Of a stretch of DNA of 64,000 bases, positions 1 to 11,583 are shown piece after piece. Position 1 is the stretch's first letter, and every line of letters begins with the position of its first letter. This DNA comes from Septoria linicola (taxonomy: Eukaryota > Ascomycota > Dothideomycetes > Mycosphaerellales > Mycosphaerellaceae): assembly GCA_024114885.1 (NCBI GenBank), contig CP099420.1, positions 806,001-870,000 of the forward strand, given 5' to 3'. Below the pieces are notes generated by a model, which was not told where the DNA came from, did no database searches, and worked only from the letters and a program-made list of their open reading frames with translations. The position numbers and the translations under genes are program-made.

Positions 1-732
1 GACAGCATCATTGAAGTATGCTGCTTGCTGAGATGGCGTACGTCTCCAGCACTCAGCATGCGACCCTATCGCGTCAGGGAAAATTCCGCGATAACCGCAT
101 ACCACAAGCACTATGCGCTCTCGTGAGACGAGAAGCCGAAGTATGGTCACAATGAGCCGGAAAGTCTGCGACTTCGGTCAGGACTTTACTATGTCACTCA
201 GCGTATTCGGACTCAATATGACTTATCGCCGAAGCCGAAACATAGAAAGCTCGCCAAGCCCCAGCAATGCTTCGTTCTGGGCACACCGCGTTGCTGCCCC
301 TCAGGAGTGGCTTTGTTCTACCTTAACGCCAGCTGCAGGAGCACTATACTGCTTTCGCGACCCGCTGGCCGAAGGATTAGAACCTGCACGGTGTCGTGTA
401 GACCAACGATGTGACTCCGTCAAAGCCGCCCGTGCCTGCTGTCGATGTAGCTTACCTGTGATCCACAAGTTACCAGCATGTGCTTTCGGGCAACTCAAGC
501 TACTTTGGTCACCATCGGGTCCTAATCTTGCGGCCGAGCACGCTGCATCCTCTCAGCTATCAACGCCCTACACGAAGCTTGTACTTCTATATTGCTCTCG
601 CATTCGCAACCTGCTGCCTGATCCCATCCTGGCACAAGAACGCGCACGTTGTTCAGACACATCTCGCAGCCCGGCCTTTCAAGCTCAACATTAAAATCAC
701 ATAGCTGAATTGTCAGAACATCAGAACACGTT
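1..732. other. Intergenic, no gene supported
   Basis: Short open frames occur on both strands, but none shows a recognisable domain, signal peptide or splice structure. The 3' part presumably holds the promoter of the bZIP gene that begins at 733. No tRNA-like cloverleaf or repeat was seen by eye. Confidence 0.4.
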
Positions 733-1784
733 ATGGAGGCTATGAGCTACAGCTACTTCTCGACGGCGCCACAACCATTCCAATACGTGGATTATGATGC
801 CGACAATGGAATGCTGCCAAAGGATGGAGTCGGAGTCACGCCAGTAAGTGCATGTTCAGAGAATCGGATCGGACTTTAGCTGATAGATATCATCAGAGCT
901 TCGACGCTGCAGACGTGAGCACTTTCGCTCTCGGATCTTACGATTTCAACCCTTTCGATGCGACCAATGCCAGCGATATGAGCCCCCAGCTTCACCACAC
1001 AGGTTCTGTTTCTCCTCGGGCGCATCACTTGCCTCCATTCAAGAGTGGTTCGGTGGACAGTGGCATTGCTTTAGATCTCGATCACGAGCGTTCAAGGAGG
1101 AATAGCAGCGAAGAGAAGGAGAACTTGACACCCGCGCAATCGAGAAGAAAAGCACAAAACCGAGCAGCGTAAGCTCATCCCATGCGTCTGCTAGCTCAAA
1201 GCAAGATGCTAACATTGACTCTTCTTAGACAACGCGCTTTCCGGGAACGAAAAGAAAGGCATGTGCGAGATCTCGAAGCGAAACTCACTCTCCTCACAAC
1301 AACGACTTCATCGCTACAATCTGACAATGAGCGGTTAAAGCTTTTGCTTCAACGAGCACAAACCGAGAACGAAATACTCCGAGCCAATGCAGCCTCTTCG
1401 CGTACGCGACAACGTCATATCCTCGGATTTGTGGACGACCCCAGCTTACTGACTGCACTGCGACAATCACACTCATCGCCCTCGGCCGAAGAGCAACAGC
1501 TAAAGCCGATCAAGCTTGCCGACGGCCTACTCTCTACTGAGCCAAGCTCTCCACAATTCCCTCTCTCTCCAGGCAGCGATAGTCACCTCCTTTCTGCAAG
1601 CGCAACATGGAACCTATTGCAATCACATCCATCATATCGATCGGGAGCTATGGACATCAGTGAAGTGTGCAAGCGGATCAAGAAGCTCGCACGCTGCGAA
1701 GGCATGGGACCCATGTTCGATGAGGAGGAGGTCAAGAAAGTGATAGAGAAAGTTGGCAAGAGTGGTGCAGAGGATTGCATATGA
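733..1784 (+). CDS. bZIP transcription factor, Yap/AP-1 type
   Basis: Nuclear DNA-binding regulator of about 312 aa. I read three exons: 733-843, 897-1168 and 1229-1784. The donors are GTAAGT and GTAAGC, the acceptors CAG and TAG, and all phases match. The second intron falls inside the basic region; joined, it reads AQNRAAQRAFRERKERHVRDLE, the fungal AP-1/Yap basic motif with its NxxAQxxFR signature. A leucine-zipper heptad stretch follows (SLQSDNERLKLLLQRAQTEN). The remainder is Ser/Pro-rich and ends in an acidic/lysine segment. Yap-type factors usually govern oxidative-stress, metal or drug responses. I do not see the paired cysteine-rich domains that define redox-sensing Yap1 itself, so a divergent family member is more likely than Yap1. 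The ATG at 733 is chosen because it gives a clean first exon; the ATG at 852 lies inside the first intron. Confidence 0.9.
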
Positions 1785-3538
1785 TCCTGCGTTGCCATGT
1801 AGCTGTTGGAACAGAACAGAAAAGCTGCATGAGTGCAGCAGGTCGTTTCAGTTTCGAAGGGACTGGCTACTGAGAGCTTGATGGCAGGACGATAGGCGAG
1901 AGAATGGAAGATTGAACGATACCCGGCAGATTGCCAGATTGTGGGATTGATATAGCGAGGAGTCTGGTAAACCAAGATGAAAGGAGGCAGGGACCGGAAA
2001 GGCTAGCTCCGCTCCAAAATAGATGAGTACCCAGCATGCGAGAAGCGTGTTGGTATAGACACAACTCAGATTCTTCTCCCGCTCACCCGTGCAACGCCAT
2101 TAACAATGAAAAGCGCCTCAAGCAGAGTCGAGTCCATTGAGCGGGCTTTGCCGATAGAGCTGCGCTCAGGATCACAGGGTCAAGCGCTAGCATAACGAGA
2201 GATCCACAATTGATGTAGGGGACGTTTTGCAGCAGAAGGATAAAGGTAGTTGGTTGCTGTAGATCACTCCAATTGTAGGCGCAGACTTTGACACGCTGAA
2301 TGTGTTGCTACTCTGCTGAGATGGAGGGTCATTGGCTAGCTCAACTCGAGCGATAGAACCCTCTCGTCATCCGCTTTACTTCCGCACAAGCAGAAACGAG
2401 ACAGACGAACGTCGTGGTCTTTTCACGAGATACTTCGAGCATGGCGTGCTTCCAAAAAGATGTAGTCCAACAAACTCGACATCCTGTTCCGGACCTGAAG
2501 CAGGAGCGGATGTGCAATGGCGGATATCGCGGTCGAGCTGCTCCGACCTTGCAGCTACAGCGCAGCACAATCGTAGGGCTGAAGAAGTGACACGTTGTAG
2601 ACTCCCGAACTATCGGTGTCTCGATGCTGCGCTGTGCTTCATGTTCTTGATTGGGAGAAGCTCAACCAACTTCAGGAGCTTCCTGAAACCAATGGCAAGC
2701 TTCGTATGCTCGTGGTCGATATAGTGGTCTGGACCGTAGCTGCAGCATATCACAGAAGGATTCTGGAAGCTGTTGTGTTGCGACAGGGTACCGTTGATGA
2801 CTTATCGGGGAGGTAGCGAACTCTGCTTGCTGACTTTGCAGTGCCAAGGGTATGGATACTACGTGTCAATCATACGTTGCCAGTGAGAAGTATCTATCGT
2901 GTGCGTACGTGGGCAACACGCGACCTGGAAAGCTGGTCGCCCATCATCCCAACTGGTCGAGGGATGGATGCTATCTGTGATTCTTACGAAGCAATGCTGT
3001 GTGCCGTCGAGCGGCTTGCCTTTCCTGGACAATCTCGGCCGAGCTTTGTGCAGCCAACAGCCAGGAGCCTGTCTTCATGCAAGCCACGCGACAACGTGCT
3101 TTGTACTGCATTCGATGCTTGATATATTGTGGTTCGATTGATACAAGAATTCTTGTTGCGTTTCGAGAAATCCTTCTGCCGGTGGTGTTTCGCCGGCGCA
3201 GGGAAAGGAGGTGATGGCGATGGTTTGCTGCCTAGTTGCACGCGCGGCTATCGCGTGGCGATGCGCATGTCACCTCCAAAGATCGGGATTGATGGGTGTC
3301 GCGAGTGTTGTGCTGAGGTTTGAGGACTTAAGTACGAGTGGGGACGAGATGGAAAGATTGAGTCGATGCCAAGCCGGCTCATACATGGTATCTACAACTG
3401 CGCCTGCTATGCCCTATGCCCATAATATGTGCTGTGATCTTCCCACAATGCTTGATCTTATAGCTCAACCCGAGCTACAAAGACTCTCCCTCCCCACTTT
3501 CAGTTCCATTTCTGTGATCAAAGGCCTGGTTGCAGCAG
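1785..3538. other. Intergenic, about 1.75 kb
   Basis: No convincing gene. A plus-strand frame at about 2616-2816 has protein-like composition (a hydrophobic stretch around LVVDIVVWTV), but it has no homology I recognise and no exon partner. The stretch holds the 3' ends of the convergent bZIP and F-box genes. Confidence 0.35.
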
Positions 3539-4663
3539 TCATGGGCTTCCGGCGAGCAGATCAGCAAACGACAGCGGCTCTTGAGTGACGTACAGCCCAC
3601 TGTTCTTCCTCTCCTCGTACTCTGCGAGCAGACTGGGAGCGCGATTTGGCAAGATCTTGCCCGCCACCGCTTCTAGAGGGTCTGCCCCGTTTTCGCACTC
3701 GATGATACCCTGATGCTTCCATAGTGCTCCCTTTCGCTGCACAAAGTCGATCATCTCTTGTCGAACAAGTGCTGCCATATTGTCCCTGATGTCGAGTTTG
3801 ACTTGTTCAGGTCGTGATAGCTGCTCGAGCCAGTCCGTCCCTAGCTCGGCGACAGCTGCAACGACATCTCCCACACGTATGCCGGCACGCTTGCGGATGT
3901 AAATCGATTGGCTGTCGCCATAGTGCGACCATTTTAGCACCATGGGACGTTCCTTGTAGGGATAGAAGCCATCAGGATTGGAGATCCGGATTCTGATGTC
4001 GGTCACGGCAGGCTTTGTCAGGAGTACGTCTCTGATGCTCGAGTCCTGTGGATCAATCTTGAACGGCACTCGGGTTCTCGTTATTGCCATGTGTGAGAAT
4101 GTCCATTTGGACAAGGCTGCTTCATTGGTCGGATCGTCGAGCGGGAACGCCTCTTTGAACGACTTGTATATGCTCCGATGCAGTGTGCCTGGAGGGGGTA
4201 GGAGCGCCTCGTTCAGAGCGACAGGTATGATGTAGGATATCTGCTTGTCGAGCTGAAGCTTTTGTTGTGCGGCTTCGCGAAGAGTGACGCAGCCAGAGCT
4301 GCTCTCAATGTAGTCCGCCGAATATCGAGTCCAGACTGTGTTGTGACGAGCTGGGTATGGCCCGAAGACATGATCGCGCAGCTGACTCGAGTTCTCCACG
4401 ACATCTTTAGTGAGCTTGTTGATGCGCATGCAGGAAGCGATGTCTTTCGGCTTGAGGCGGAGCAAGATGTACTCCAGAATGTACGTGTTGCCGAAGATGT
4501 GATTGACCATAGTCGACTCGGTTCGTGCAGGTGGTTGTAGATTGGCGCCGAATGGAGTGCTAGTGTGCGGCGAGGTGTTGCCACTCAAGCGCTGGAGAGT
4601 CATGTCGACACTCTGCATCGAGGTCACCTTAGAGGCAGGTCTTGAATTATGTTGAGTGAACAT
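3539..4663 (-). CDS. F-box domain protein, hypothetical
   Basis: Single-exon gene of 374 aa. The first in-frame ATG of the open frame is at 4663; the frame stays open upstream only through the repeat DNA. Residues about 52-100 read like a fungal F-box (FGNTYILEYILLRLKPKDI, then a CMRINK segment and an arginine/leucine-rich tail). This matches the pattern of the expanded ascomycete families 'LLExILxxLPxxDLLxxxxVNK'. F-box proteins bind Skp1 and recruit substrates to SCF ubiquitin ligases. The C-terminal two thirds, about residues 120-374, is conserved-looking but unassigned and is where substrate recognition would be expected. I infer the family from the motif only. A degenerate tandem repeat begins one base upstream of the start codon and may contribute to the promoter or 5' UTR. 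Confidence 0.7.
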   Translation of the reverse strand: MFTQHNSRPASKVTSMQSVDMTLQRLSGNTSPHTSTPFGANLQPPARTESTMVNHIFGNTYILEYILLRLKPKDIASCMRINKLTKDVVENSSQLRDHVFGPYPARHNTVWTRYSADYIESSSGCVTLREAAQQKLQLDKQISYIIPVALNEALLPPPGTLHRSIYKSFKEAFPLDDPTNEAALSKWTFSHMAITRTRVPFKIDPQDSSIRDVLLTKPAVTDIRIRISNPDGFYPYKERPMVLKWSHYGDSQSIYIRKRAGIRVGDVVAAVAELGTDWLEQLSRPEQVKLDIRDNMAALVRQEMIDFVQRKGALWKHQGIIECENGADPLEAVAGKILPNRAPSLLAEYEERKNSGLYVTQEPLSFADLLAGSP

Positions 4664-4860
4664 GTTGTCGTTGAGCAGAGAAGCGAATGCAAGCAATCTG
4701 CTTGTCGAGTGTCGGTGCTTGATGGTTATATTGCTGTTGAGCAGAGAGGCGAATGCAAGCAGTGTGCTTGATGATTCTGTTGTCTATGCTCGAAGGTGTG
4801 TTGCTGTGGAGCAAAGTGGCAAGGTAAAGCAGTCTGCTTGATGATTTGAATGTGAGTGGT
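4664..4860. repeat. Degenerate tandem repeat, 3 copies of about 67-70 bp
   Basis: Three copies begin near 4664, 4731 and 4801. Each contains a variant of TTGCTGTTGAGCAGAGAGGC, then GAATGCAAGCA and CTGCTTGATGATT. Copies 1 and 2 are closest; copy 3 has more substitutions. The array sits directly upstream of the F-box gene start on the minus strand. Confidence 0.7.
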
Positions 4861-5068
4861 AAATGTGAAAATCTGGATTTTCGATAGTTGGGAAAAGCTC
4901 GATACTGTAATGTAATATAAACACCGACCGAAAATTCTGATATTGTCCTCAAAAACGTGGCGTGTCGTGCCGTCTCGATACTGGTCATCAATATTTTAGA
5001 AACTCGAGCGTGGTGATTGGTACCATCCAATACTAGTACTCACATCAACCTTCTGAGGCATGCGAAAC

Positions 5069-5554
5069 TTAATCCAGCATCTCTCGGGTCCACGAGCATT
5101 CTTGGCAGTCCCAGGCATGCTCGGCAATACCGTCTGCGTGGGAGCTGTGATCCGTGAATCGATGTGGCAACAGCCAGATATGAAGACGGGGCACCAGCTC
5201 GAAAGCCAGCTTCGCGATCCGGTTGATGTCCTTCCTGGCGAAGCGCTGGCTGTGGCATCGAGAGGATAAAATTTCGAGGCGGAACTCAATCCTGCGCGCA
5301 AGGTCAGCGGATGTACATCGATGACCCAAAGAAGCTGTAGTTCGTGCAAGTACTGACCAGCCCTTGACGAGTGTTGTCATTTGGTCGTATTTAAGCACAG
5401 AGGGTCCGCTAGCACTCTCACCATAGTCTGCAACATAGTCGTATGTCAAACGGGTCAAGTTCCCTGTCGAGATATGCACTTTCAGCACGAACTGCGGAAA
5501 GTAGAAGATGAGATGCTTGAGGTGGCCGGCTTGGGCATTAGACATGCTCTCCAT
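5069..5554 (-). CDS. Hypothetical protein, probable two-exon gene
   Basis: An open minus-strand frame of 161 codons with protein-like composition. It contains a credible 66 nt intron at 5292-5357, with donor GTCAGT, a CTGAC branch site and acceptor GCAG. The intron is a multiple of three with no stop, so both spliced (139 aa) and retained forms stay in frame. Spliced, the join reads LVKGWIEFRLEI. The protein has no domain I recognise; it is Cys/His-containing near the C-terminus (HADGIAEHAWDCQECSW). The start at 5554 is the first ATG of this frame, but the frame stays open upstream, so an earlier exon is possible. An alternative splice using donor GTACTT at 5353 would shift frame. Function unknown. 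Confidence 0.4.
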   Translation of the reverse strand: MESMSNAQAGHLKHLIFYFPQFVLKVHISTGNLTRLTYDYVADYGESASGPSVLKYDQMTTLVKGWSVLARTTASLGHRCTSADLARRIEFRLEILSSRCHSQRFARKDINRIAKLAFELVPRLHIWLLPHRFTDHSSHADGIAEHAWDCQECSWTREMLD

Positions 5555-6333
5555 GACTCTGTCTCGTGGGATGCATCGATATTGGTCGTGCTCGCAAGTG
5601 GTTGACTGCGCTCGGACGAAAGCGACAATGCCTCTACGCGCGAAGCACAGGCGAGAAGATTTCCCTCCATGTCGTCAGTATTGTTACCAGAGTATCGTTG
5701 CCGGTCGGAGGAGTGGTCAGTGATTATCTTTCAAGCTGCTATGCTAAGCACACGTAGCTACTGGTTCTTGCTGCACTACTATCGCGTGGGTACCTGCCAA
5801 GAAAGAGGTACTAGCCTGATAGTCAACCTCAAGTTAGTCTCTGCGTCAGGCATCATCGTCTTCGACCTGAGTATGCTCCAGGAGCTGGAAACAGCGTAAC
5901 CTCTACATGGCACGGTTCTGCGATTGTATGGAGGGGGCGGCGCTTTTGGCAGAGTTGGTAGAGCCCGACAACGCATCTTTGATCTCTCTCTGCGTGACTT
6001 TGATGTCCATGCCAACGTGAGGCGAGACGTCCGCTTCATGAAGGAAGTTGAGTCTGAGAGTGAGAACGCGATGTCACTTCTAAAAATGTCCGTGCATATA
6101 TTTGCGGCGTCATTGCCCAGCCTCGAGCTTGCGTCGCAGCAGCTCCGTCCTCCACTCTCCATGCCGGCAACTGACAAGGAAGTTGCGGATGCCTAAACTA
6201 CTTACGACACTCTTCTAAGACTCTCTCCCGACTACTAATCCACCTTCCACTCAAACCGGCTTCCGCACCATTCACGGTCTACTCGTCCACTAGACCGTCA
6301 AAGACAAAGGACACCCACTCCGCCTCCGCGAAC
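5555..6333. other. Intergenic region upstream of SLA2
   Basis: Contains the 5' region and presumed promoter of SLA2. A plus-strand frame from about 5669 to 6196, interrupted only by TAA at 5897, has protein-like composition, and so does an overlapping minus-strand frame. Neither has a recognisable domain, so neither is called a gene. Confidence 0.3.
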
Positions 6334-9300
6334 ATGTATTCGCAAGCGTCTCGCAATGTCGACTTGACCAAGACGGAAACGGAGCTCACGACCCACATCC
6401 GCAAGGCGACCTCGATCGAGGAAACTGCGCCAAAGCGCAAGCATGTCCGCGCATGCATCGTATATACCTGGGACCACAAGAACTCGCAATCATTCTGGAA
6501 TGGCATAAAAGTCCAGCCGATCCAAGCCGATGAGGTGCAGACCTTCAAAGCGCTGTATACTGTGCACAAGGTGTTGCAGGAGGGCCATCCTGTAGCCCTG
6601 AGGGAAGCTCAGCAGAATGTTGGGTGGCTCGAAGGACTATCGCGTGGCATGGGCGGCGATGGCGGCAGGGGTTATTCGCCATTGATCCAGGAATACATCT
6701 TCTTCTTGGTGTCGAAGATGAAGTTCCATAGGGAACATCCGGAATTCAATGGCCTCTTCGAGTACGAGGAGTATATCTCGCTCAAATCGATTAACGATCC
6801 GAACGAGGGTGAGTGATGCTTTCAGGAAATTGTCTCTGCATTGCTAACATGAATCAAGGCTACGAGACGATCTCTGAGCTCATGACACTGCAAGATCAAA
6901 TCGACAGCTTCCAAAAGTTGATCTTTGCTCACTTCCGTGGAGGCAGCAATAACGAGTGCAGGATAGCAGCGCTCGTGCCGTTAGTGCAGGAGAGTTATGG
7001 AATCTACAAATTCATCACCAGCATGCTGAGAGCTATGCACACAACACTAGGAGGTATGTGACATCCTCTCCGTGCAGCTGCGTTGACTGTGGCGCTGTAT
7101 GCTGCGGCGTGGTGGAACGCGGAGCTCGGTATATCCAGAAACAACTGACACAATTTCAGACGACGAGGCATTGAGTCCGCTCCGAGGCAGATATGATGCG
7201 CAGCACTACCGACTTGTCCGCTTCTACTATGAGTGCTCCAACCTGCGCTACCTGACCTCACTTATCACAATTCCGAAGCTCCCTCAAGATCCGCCGAACA
7301 CGCTCGCGGAAGATGAGAACGCGCCCGCGCTACCTCAGCGACCCAAGAACGAGCCGGTCACGAAGCCCAGAGATACACCTCCGCCACAGGCTGCGACCGA
7401 TCCCGAACCGATCAACGAATTCTGGAAGAACGAGCAGGCGCGACAGCAGGAGGAGTATGAAGCAGAGCAGCGAAGGTTACAAGCGCAATGGGAGGAAGCT
7501 CAGCGACAACAGCAATTGGCACAGCAGCAGGCACAGCGCGACTTCGAGGAGCAGCAGCGGCTGCAGCAAGAACAGCAGAGAATGCAGCTTGAGGCATTAC
7601 AGCGCGATCAGTACAATCAGCAGACGCAGGGACGCATGGCTGAGCTTGAACGCGAGAACTTGAACGCGCGAGCACAGTATGAGCGTGACCAGCTTATGCT
7701 TGAGCAATACGATCGCCGCATGAAAGCTTTGGAGCAAGAATTGGCGCAGCTCAATGCGAACTTCCAGCAGCAGAACCAGAGCAAGGACGATCAGATTCGA
7801 GCGCTGCAGGAGCAAGTCAACACATGGAGGACGAAGTACGAGGCCCTCGCGAAGCTATACAGCCAGCTGCGACATGAGCATCTCGAGCTGCTACAAAAGT
7901 TCAAGGGTGTCCAGCTGAAGGCGTCTTCAGCACAAGAGGCAATTGATCAGCGAGAGAAATTACAGCGCGAGCTAAAGACGAAGAATCTCGAGCTCGCAGA
8001 CATGATCCGTGAGCGCGACCGAGCATTGCACGATAAGGATAGAACGAGTGGCGGACACCGAGAGGAGCTCGAAAAGCTGAAGCGCGAATTGCGTATGGCA
8101 CTCGACCGCGCCGAGAATGCAGATCGCTCTAAGGGCAATGAGCTCTCCGCGCTGCTGTCACGGCACAATCGCGAAATTGCCGATCTGGAGGAAGCACTTC
8201 GCAACAAGACCCGTGCGCTGGATGATATGCAGAACAAGCTCGGCGAGGGCAGCTCAGACCTGGAACGTCAATTGCGCGAGAAGGAAGAGGAGTTGGAGAT
8301 CTACAAGTCTGGCATGGACCAGACTTTGCTCGAACTGAATGACCTGCGCAACGGCGGCGGCGCGGACAAGGCTATGGACGAACAGATCGATGTCATGCTT
8401 CTCGAGAACATCAAGAAGATAAATGAGCTGATCGACTCAGTGCTGCAATCTGCAGTGCAGCGTGTCGATGATGCACTCTACGAACTTGACAGCTCCATGA
8501 TTGCTGGCAACCAGAACGCAAGCGGTCCTTTTGTGCTGTCCACCATCGAGAACGCCCAGACATACGCGATCGAGTTCAGCACTTCCTTCAATAACTTTAT
8601 TGCAGATGGGCCGTCTAGCAGCGAACACGCGGAGGTCATCAAGAATGCCAATAAGTTGGCCAACGCCATCGCCGATGTGTTGTCCAATACCAAGGGTCTG
8701 ACAAGATTCGCTAGCGACGAGAAGAAGAGCGATCAACTCATGAACGGAGCTCGGAACTCTGCTAACAAGACCATCGCTTTCCTGCGAGGTATCATGTCGT
8801 ACCGTCTCGATGGCTTGGACGACCTGCAGAAGACCGATGTCGTGATTAACAAGAACAACGACGTGCAGCTTGCGCTTAGGCAGCTCAGCAAGGCCGCCGA
8901 TGCGTTTGCGCCAAAGTCGAACATTACTGGACAGGGCGATATTGGCGAACTTGTGGACACCGAAATGACTAAGGCGGCTCAGGCCATCGATGCTGCCGCT
9001 GAAAGACTCAGCAAGCTGATGAACAAGTCGCGCGATGGCTACTCGACGTACGAGCTTAAGATTCACGATGCAATTCTTGCTGCTGCTGTGGCGGTCACCA
9101 ACGCGATCGCGCAACTCATCAAGGCTGCCACCGCTTCCCAGCAGGAGATTGTCAACCAAGGTCGCGGCTCGAGCATGACCAAGTCACAGTACTACAAGAA
9201 GAACAACCGCTGGACTGAGGGGTTGATCTCTGCCGCCAAGGCAGTAGCATCCTCCACTAACATGCTCATTGAGACTGCAGATGGTGTCATTACTGGCCGA

Positions 9301-9716
9301 AACAGCCCTGAGCAGCTTATCGTCGCATCCAACGATGTGGCGGCATCGACTGCGCAGCTCGTTGCGGCATCGCGTGTGAAGGCTTCATTCATGTCGAAGA
9401 CTCAAGAGCGTCTCGAAGAGTGCAGCAAGTCCGTCACTAGCGCATGTCGCAGTCTTGTTAAGCAAGTGCAGGCTATCATCGAAAGCAACAACAGTGGCGA
9501 AGACTTGGAGGACTACAGCAAACTCAGCGGCCATGACTTCAAGAAGCGGCATATGGAACAACAGGTAAGTCGTTCTCATGTGTCACTGCTTCTCGACGAA
9601 TCTGATACTGACTACGCCAACAGGTCGAGATCCTCAAGCTCGAAAACGAGCTGTCCTCTGCGAGACACAGGCTTGGTGAGATGCGGAAGTTGGCTTATCA
9701 GGAGGATGAAGAATAA
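6334..9716 (+). CDS. sla2: Sla2/End4 endocytic adaptor (HIP1R homologue)
   Basis: Links clathrin coats and PIP2-rich membrane to cortical actin during endocytosis. Four exons join to 1055 aa, the usual family length: 6334-6808, 6859-7053, 7160-9564 and 9624-9716. All introns are GT-AG and in phase. Residues about 1-290 form the ANTH domain, with a KNSQSFWNGIKVQPI segment and later HYRLVRFYYECSNLRYLTSL. A Pro/Gln-rich linker follows (around DPEPINEFWKNEQ). Residues about 370-700 are a long coiled coil very rich in Gln/Glu/Arg. The C-terminal part, about residues 760-1030, is the I/LWEQ (THATCH) actin-binding module, with WTEGLISAAKAVASSTNML and VAASRVKASFMSKTQERLEECSK split over it. The last 31-codon exon supplies the terminal helix. 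Sla2 flanks the mating-type locus in many ascomycetes, but no MAT gene is seen next to it here. Confidence 0.95.
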
Positions 9717-9971
9717 GAGGCAGTGTTCTGATTTCTATCTATATACCGCGTATACCCTGAGCAACAAGCTCGCTTCGACAGGTCGTTCATGCGTCGTACC
9801 ATTTCTTGCTTCCGTTCGCTGCACAACTCACGCCGCCACAGGTCACACAATTGCAGCCATTGACGACAGGGCGAGTTGGTGGTCATCATGTTCAGCTCCT
9901 CATCCTCTTAACGCTCTTACCGACCGCCATCTTACTTTCTCAAGAACATCAAGATCTCAGTAATCCACAGC

Positions 9972-10790
9972 ATGGAGCACTCTCACTACGCCCTCGCTGC
10001 AAATCCTACCTCAGAGCCCAGCGTCTATCGCTCCACGCCTCAAGCCCTCTACACCGAGCTAGGCAAAACCTACGAGCAGGCCTACAGCCACGATGAAGGT
10101 CAAATTCGTTCTCTGCAATGGGTGAGCACAGTGGTCCTGTGGAAATCCTTATTTTAGTAATGATTATGGACTGACTGATCCCAGCTCATCACTCACTTAC
10201 CTCCCAACGCCACGGTCCTCGATATGGGTTGCGGCACAGGCGTTGCGGCTAGCAAAATGCTGTCTGAAGCAGGCTTTCGCGTTACCGGGATTGACATCTC
10301 GCCTGTCATGCTGGCTTGTGCGAGAGAAGCGGTTCCTGGGGCGAGGTTTGTTGAGGGCGATATATTGACTTCTGAGCCACGATCACTTCTCTCATCGCCT
10401 CCGGTCGCTGACGATCAGGAAGAAAACGGAGAGTGTCGTGAAACAGGAGTCGACGCTATCGTCGCATACTTCTCCCTAATCGGCCATGTATCTCAGCAAG
10501 ACACTCGAGACTTCTTCGCCAGAGCCCATCAATTTCTGAAACCGGGAGGAGTGTTTGTCTTTGGTACCGTGCCTCTGGAGGGCGATCAAGTCGTGATAAG
10601 ATGGATGGGAAGGGACTTTCCGTCTTCGGGATTCAGCACGGAGAACACGATTAAGGAGATTGAGAAAGTGGGATTTGAGGTGCTGGAGTATGAGGAGATG
10701 ATGTTTTTGCCGAAGGGTAGGGGAGGGGAGGATCGATGGTTGAGGAGAAGCAGCTGTTTGTTTATGCGAAGAAAAGATAATGAAATTTGA
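9972..10790 (+). CDS. SAM-dependent class I methyltransferase
   Basis: Two exons, 9972-10121 and 10185-10790, join in phase to 251 aa. The intron has donor GTGAGC and acceptor CCAG. The product has a Rossmann-type methyltransferase fold: motif I is VLDMGCGTGVAASKML (about residues 59-74), followed by the acidic β2 end GIDISPVML and, later, a QFLKPGGVFVFGTVPLEG segment for motifs III/IV. Such small cytosolic enzymes transfer a methyl group from S-adenosylmethionine to small molecules or lipids; the substrate cannot be told from sequence. It starts 255 bp downstream of SLA2 on the same strand. The ATG at 9972 gives a compact N-terminal helix region (YTELGKTYEQAY) common in the methyltransferase-25/11 group. 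Confidence 0.85.
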
Positions 10791-11583
10791 GACGATGACT
10801 AGATGCAGGTCGTGCTTGATAGTATGGTCATCTGTTTGTTACAACTCACCCACGTTCTTTCCTTCCTCTCCTTCATGATTCGCTGGCATATACCAGCCCT
10901 TTAGCAAGAGTCACCACCGCTAAAGATAATGACTTCCTGCTGACGGAAGTCGGGGGCAGTATCAATAGTCAAATCAGGGGTTTCCGAGTTAGACTGGCCA
11001 TCCCGCCGAGTTCGTATTGTATGGCTGCCAAGCATCGGTATCAATAATACACAAAGGTGCTCGGAGCTTCACTCGAACAGGTCCTTTCACGTCCTGCTTT
11101 GTGACTTTGTCAAGCGAAATCCTCTCATCAAACGTGTGTTCGCACAAACCCCAACGGGCTATCTTCTACGGGATACAGATATGTTGGGGCGCGTGACAGG
11201 ACCAGTGAGATGGCTGTGTTCCAGGGGCTGCTGCAGGAGTGCTATCTGTTTCTTTCGGTCTGGATATCCGTATGCGCTGATGGGAGCTCAATTTGACAGT
11301 CCTTTGACGAGGCCGACTGACAGAGATCAATGTCGTGGATGACTGACAGTGCATGAGAGACGCATCCTGAGTCGAGATTGGACGGTCTAAATGGCGCTCT
11401 CCGTACCTGCATGGGGATGAACTGCTCATTGGATGTCGCTGGCCTTTGGCCGTGGCCAGATCACAGCCTCGCTCGTTGTGGACCTCCTCTTTCTCATATC
11501 TTCTTCTTCCACCTGCAGGCACGATGATTGTGGCGACAGTCTGAGTCGCTGAATGTAATATTTATCCTTGATCTATCCCGACC
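10791..11583. other. Intergenic
   Basis: No supported gene. Short frames on both strands lack motifs. It may include degraded sequence belonging to the broken phosphorylase-type gene that follows. Confidence 0.35.

Noticed and set aside
113..694. 193-codon plus-strand frame at the left edge
   Set aside because: Composition and overlapping frames look non-coding, with no domain; likely chance.
6334..9716. SLA2 as a marker of the mating-type locus
   Set aside because: SLA2 flanks MAT in many ascomycetes, but no HMG-box, α1-box, APN2 or COX6a-like gene was found in the neighbouring frames.
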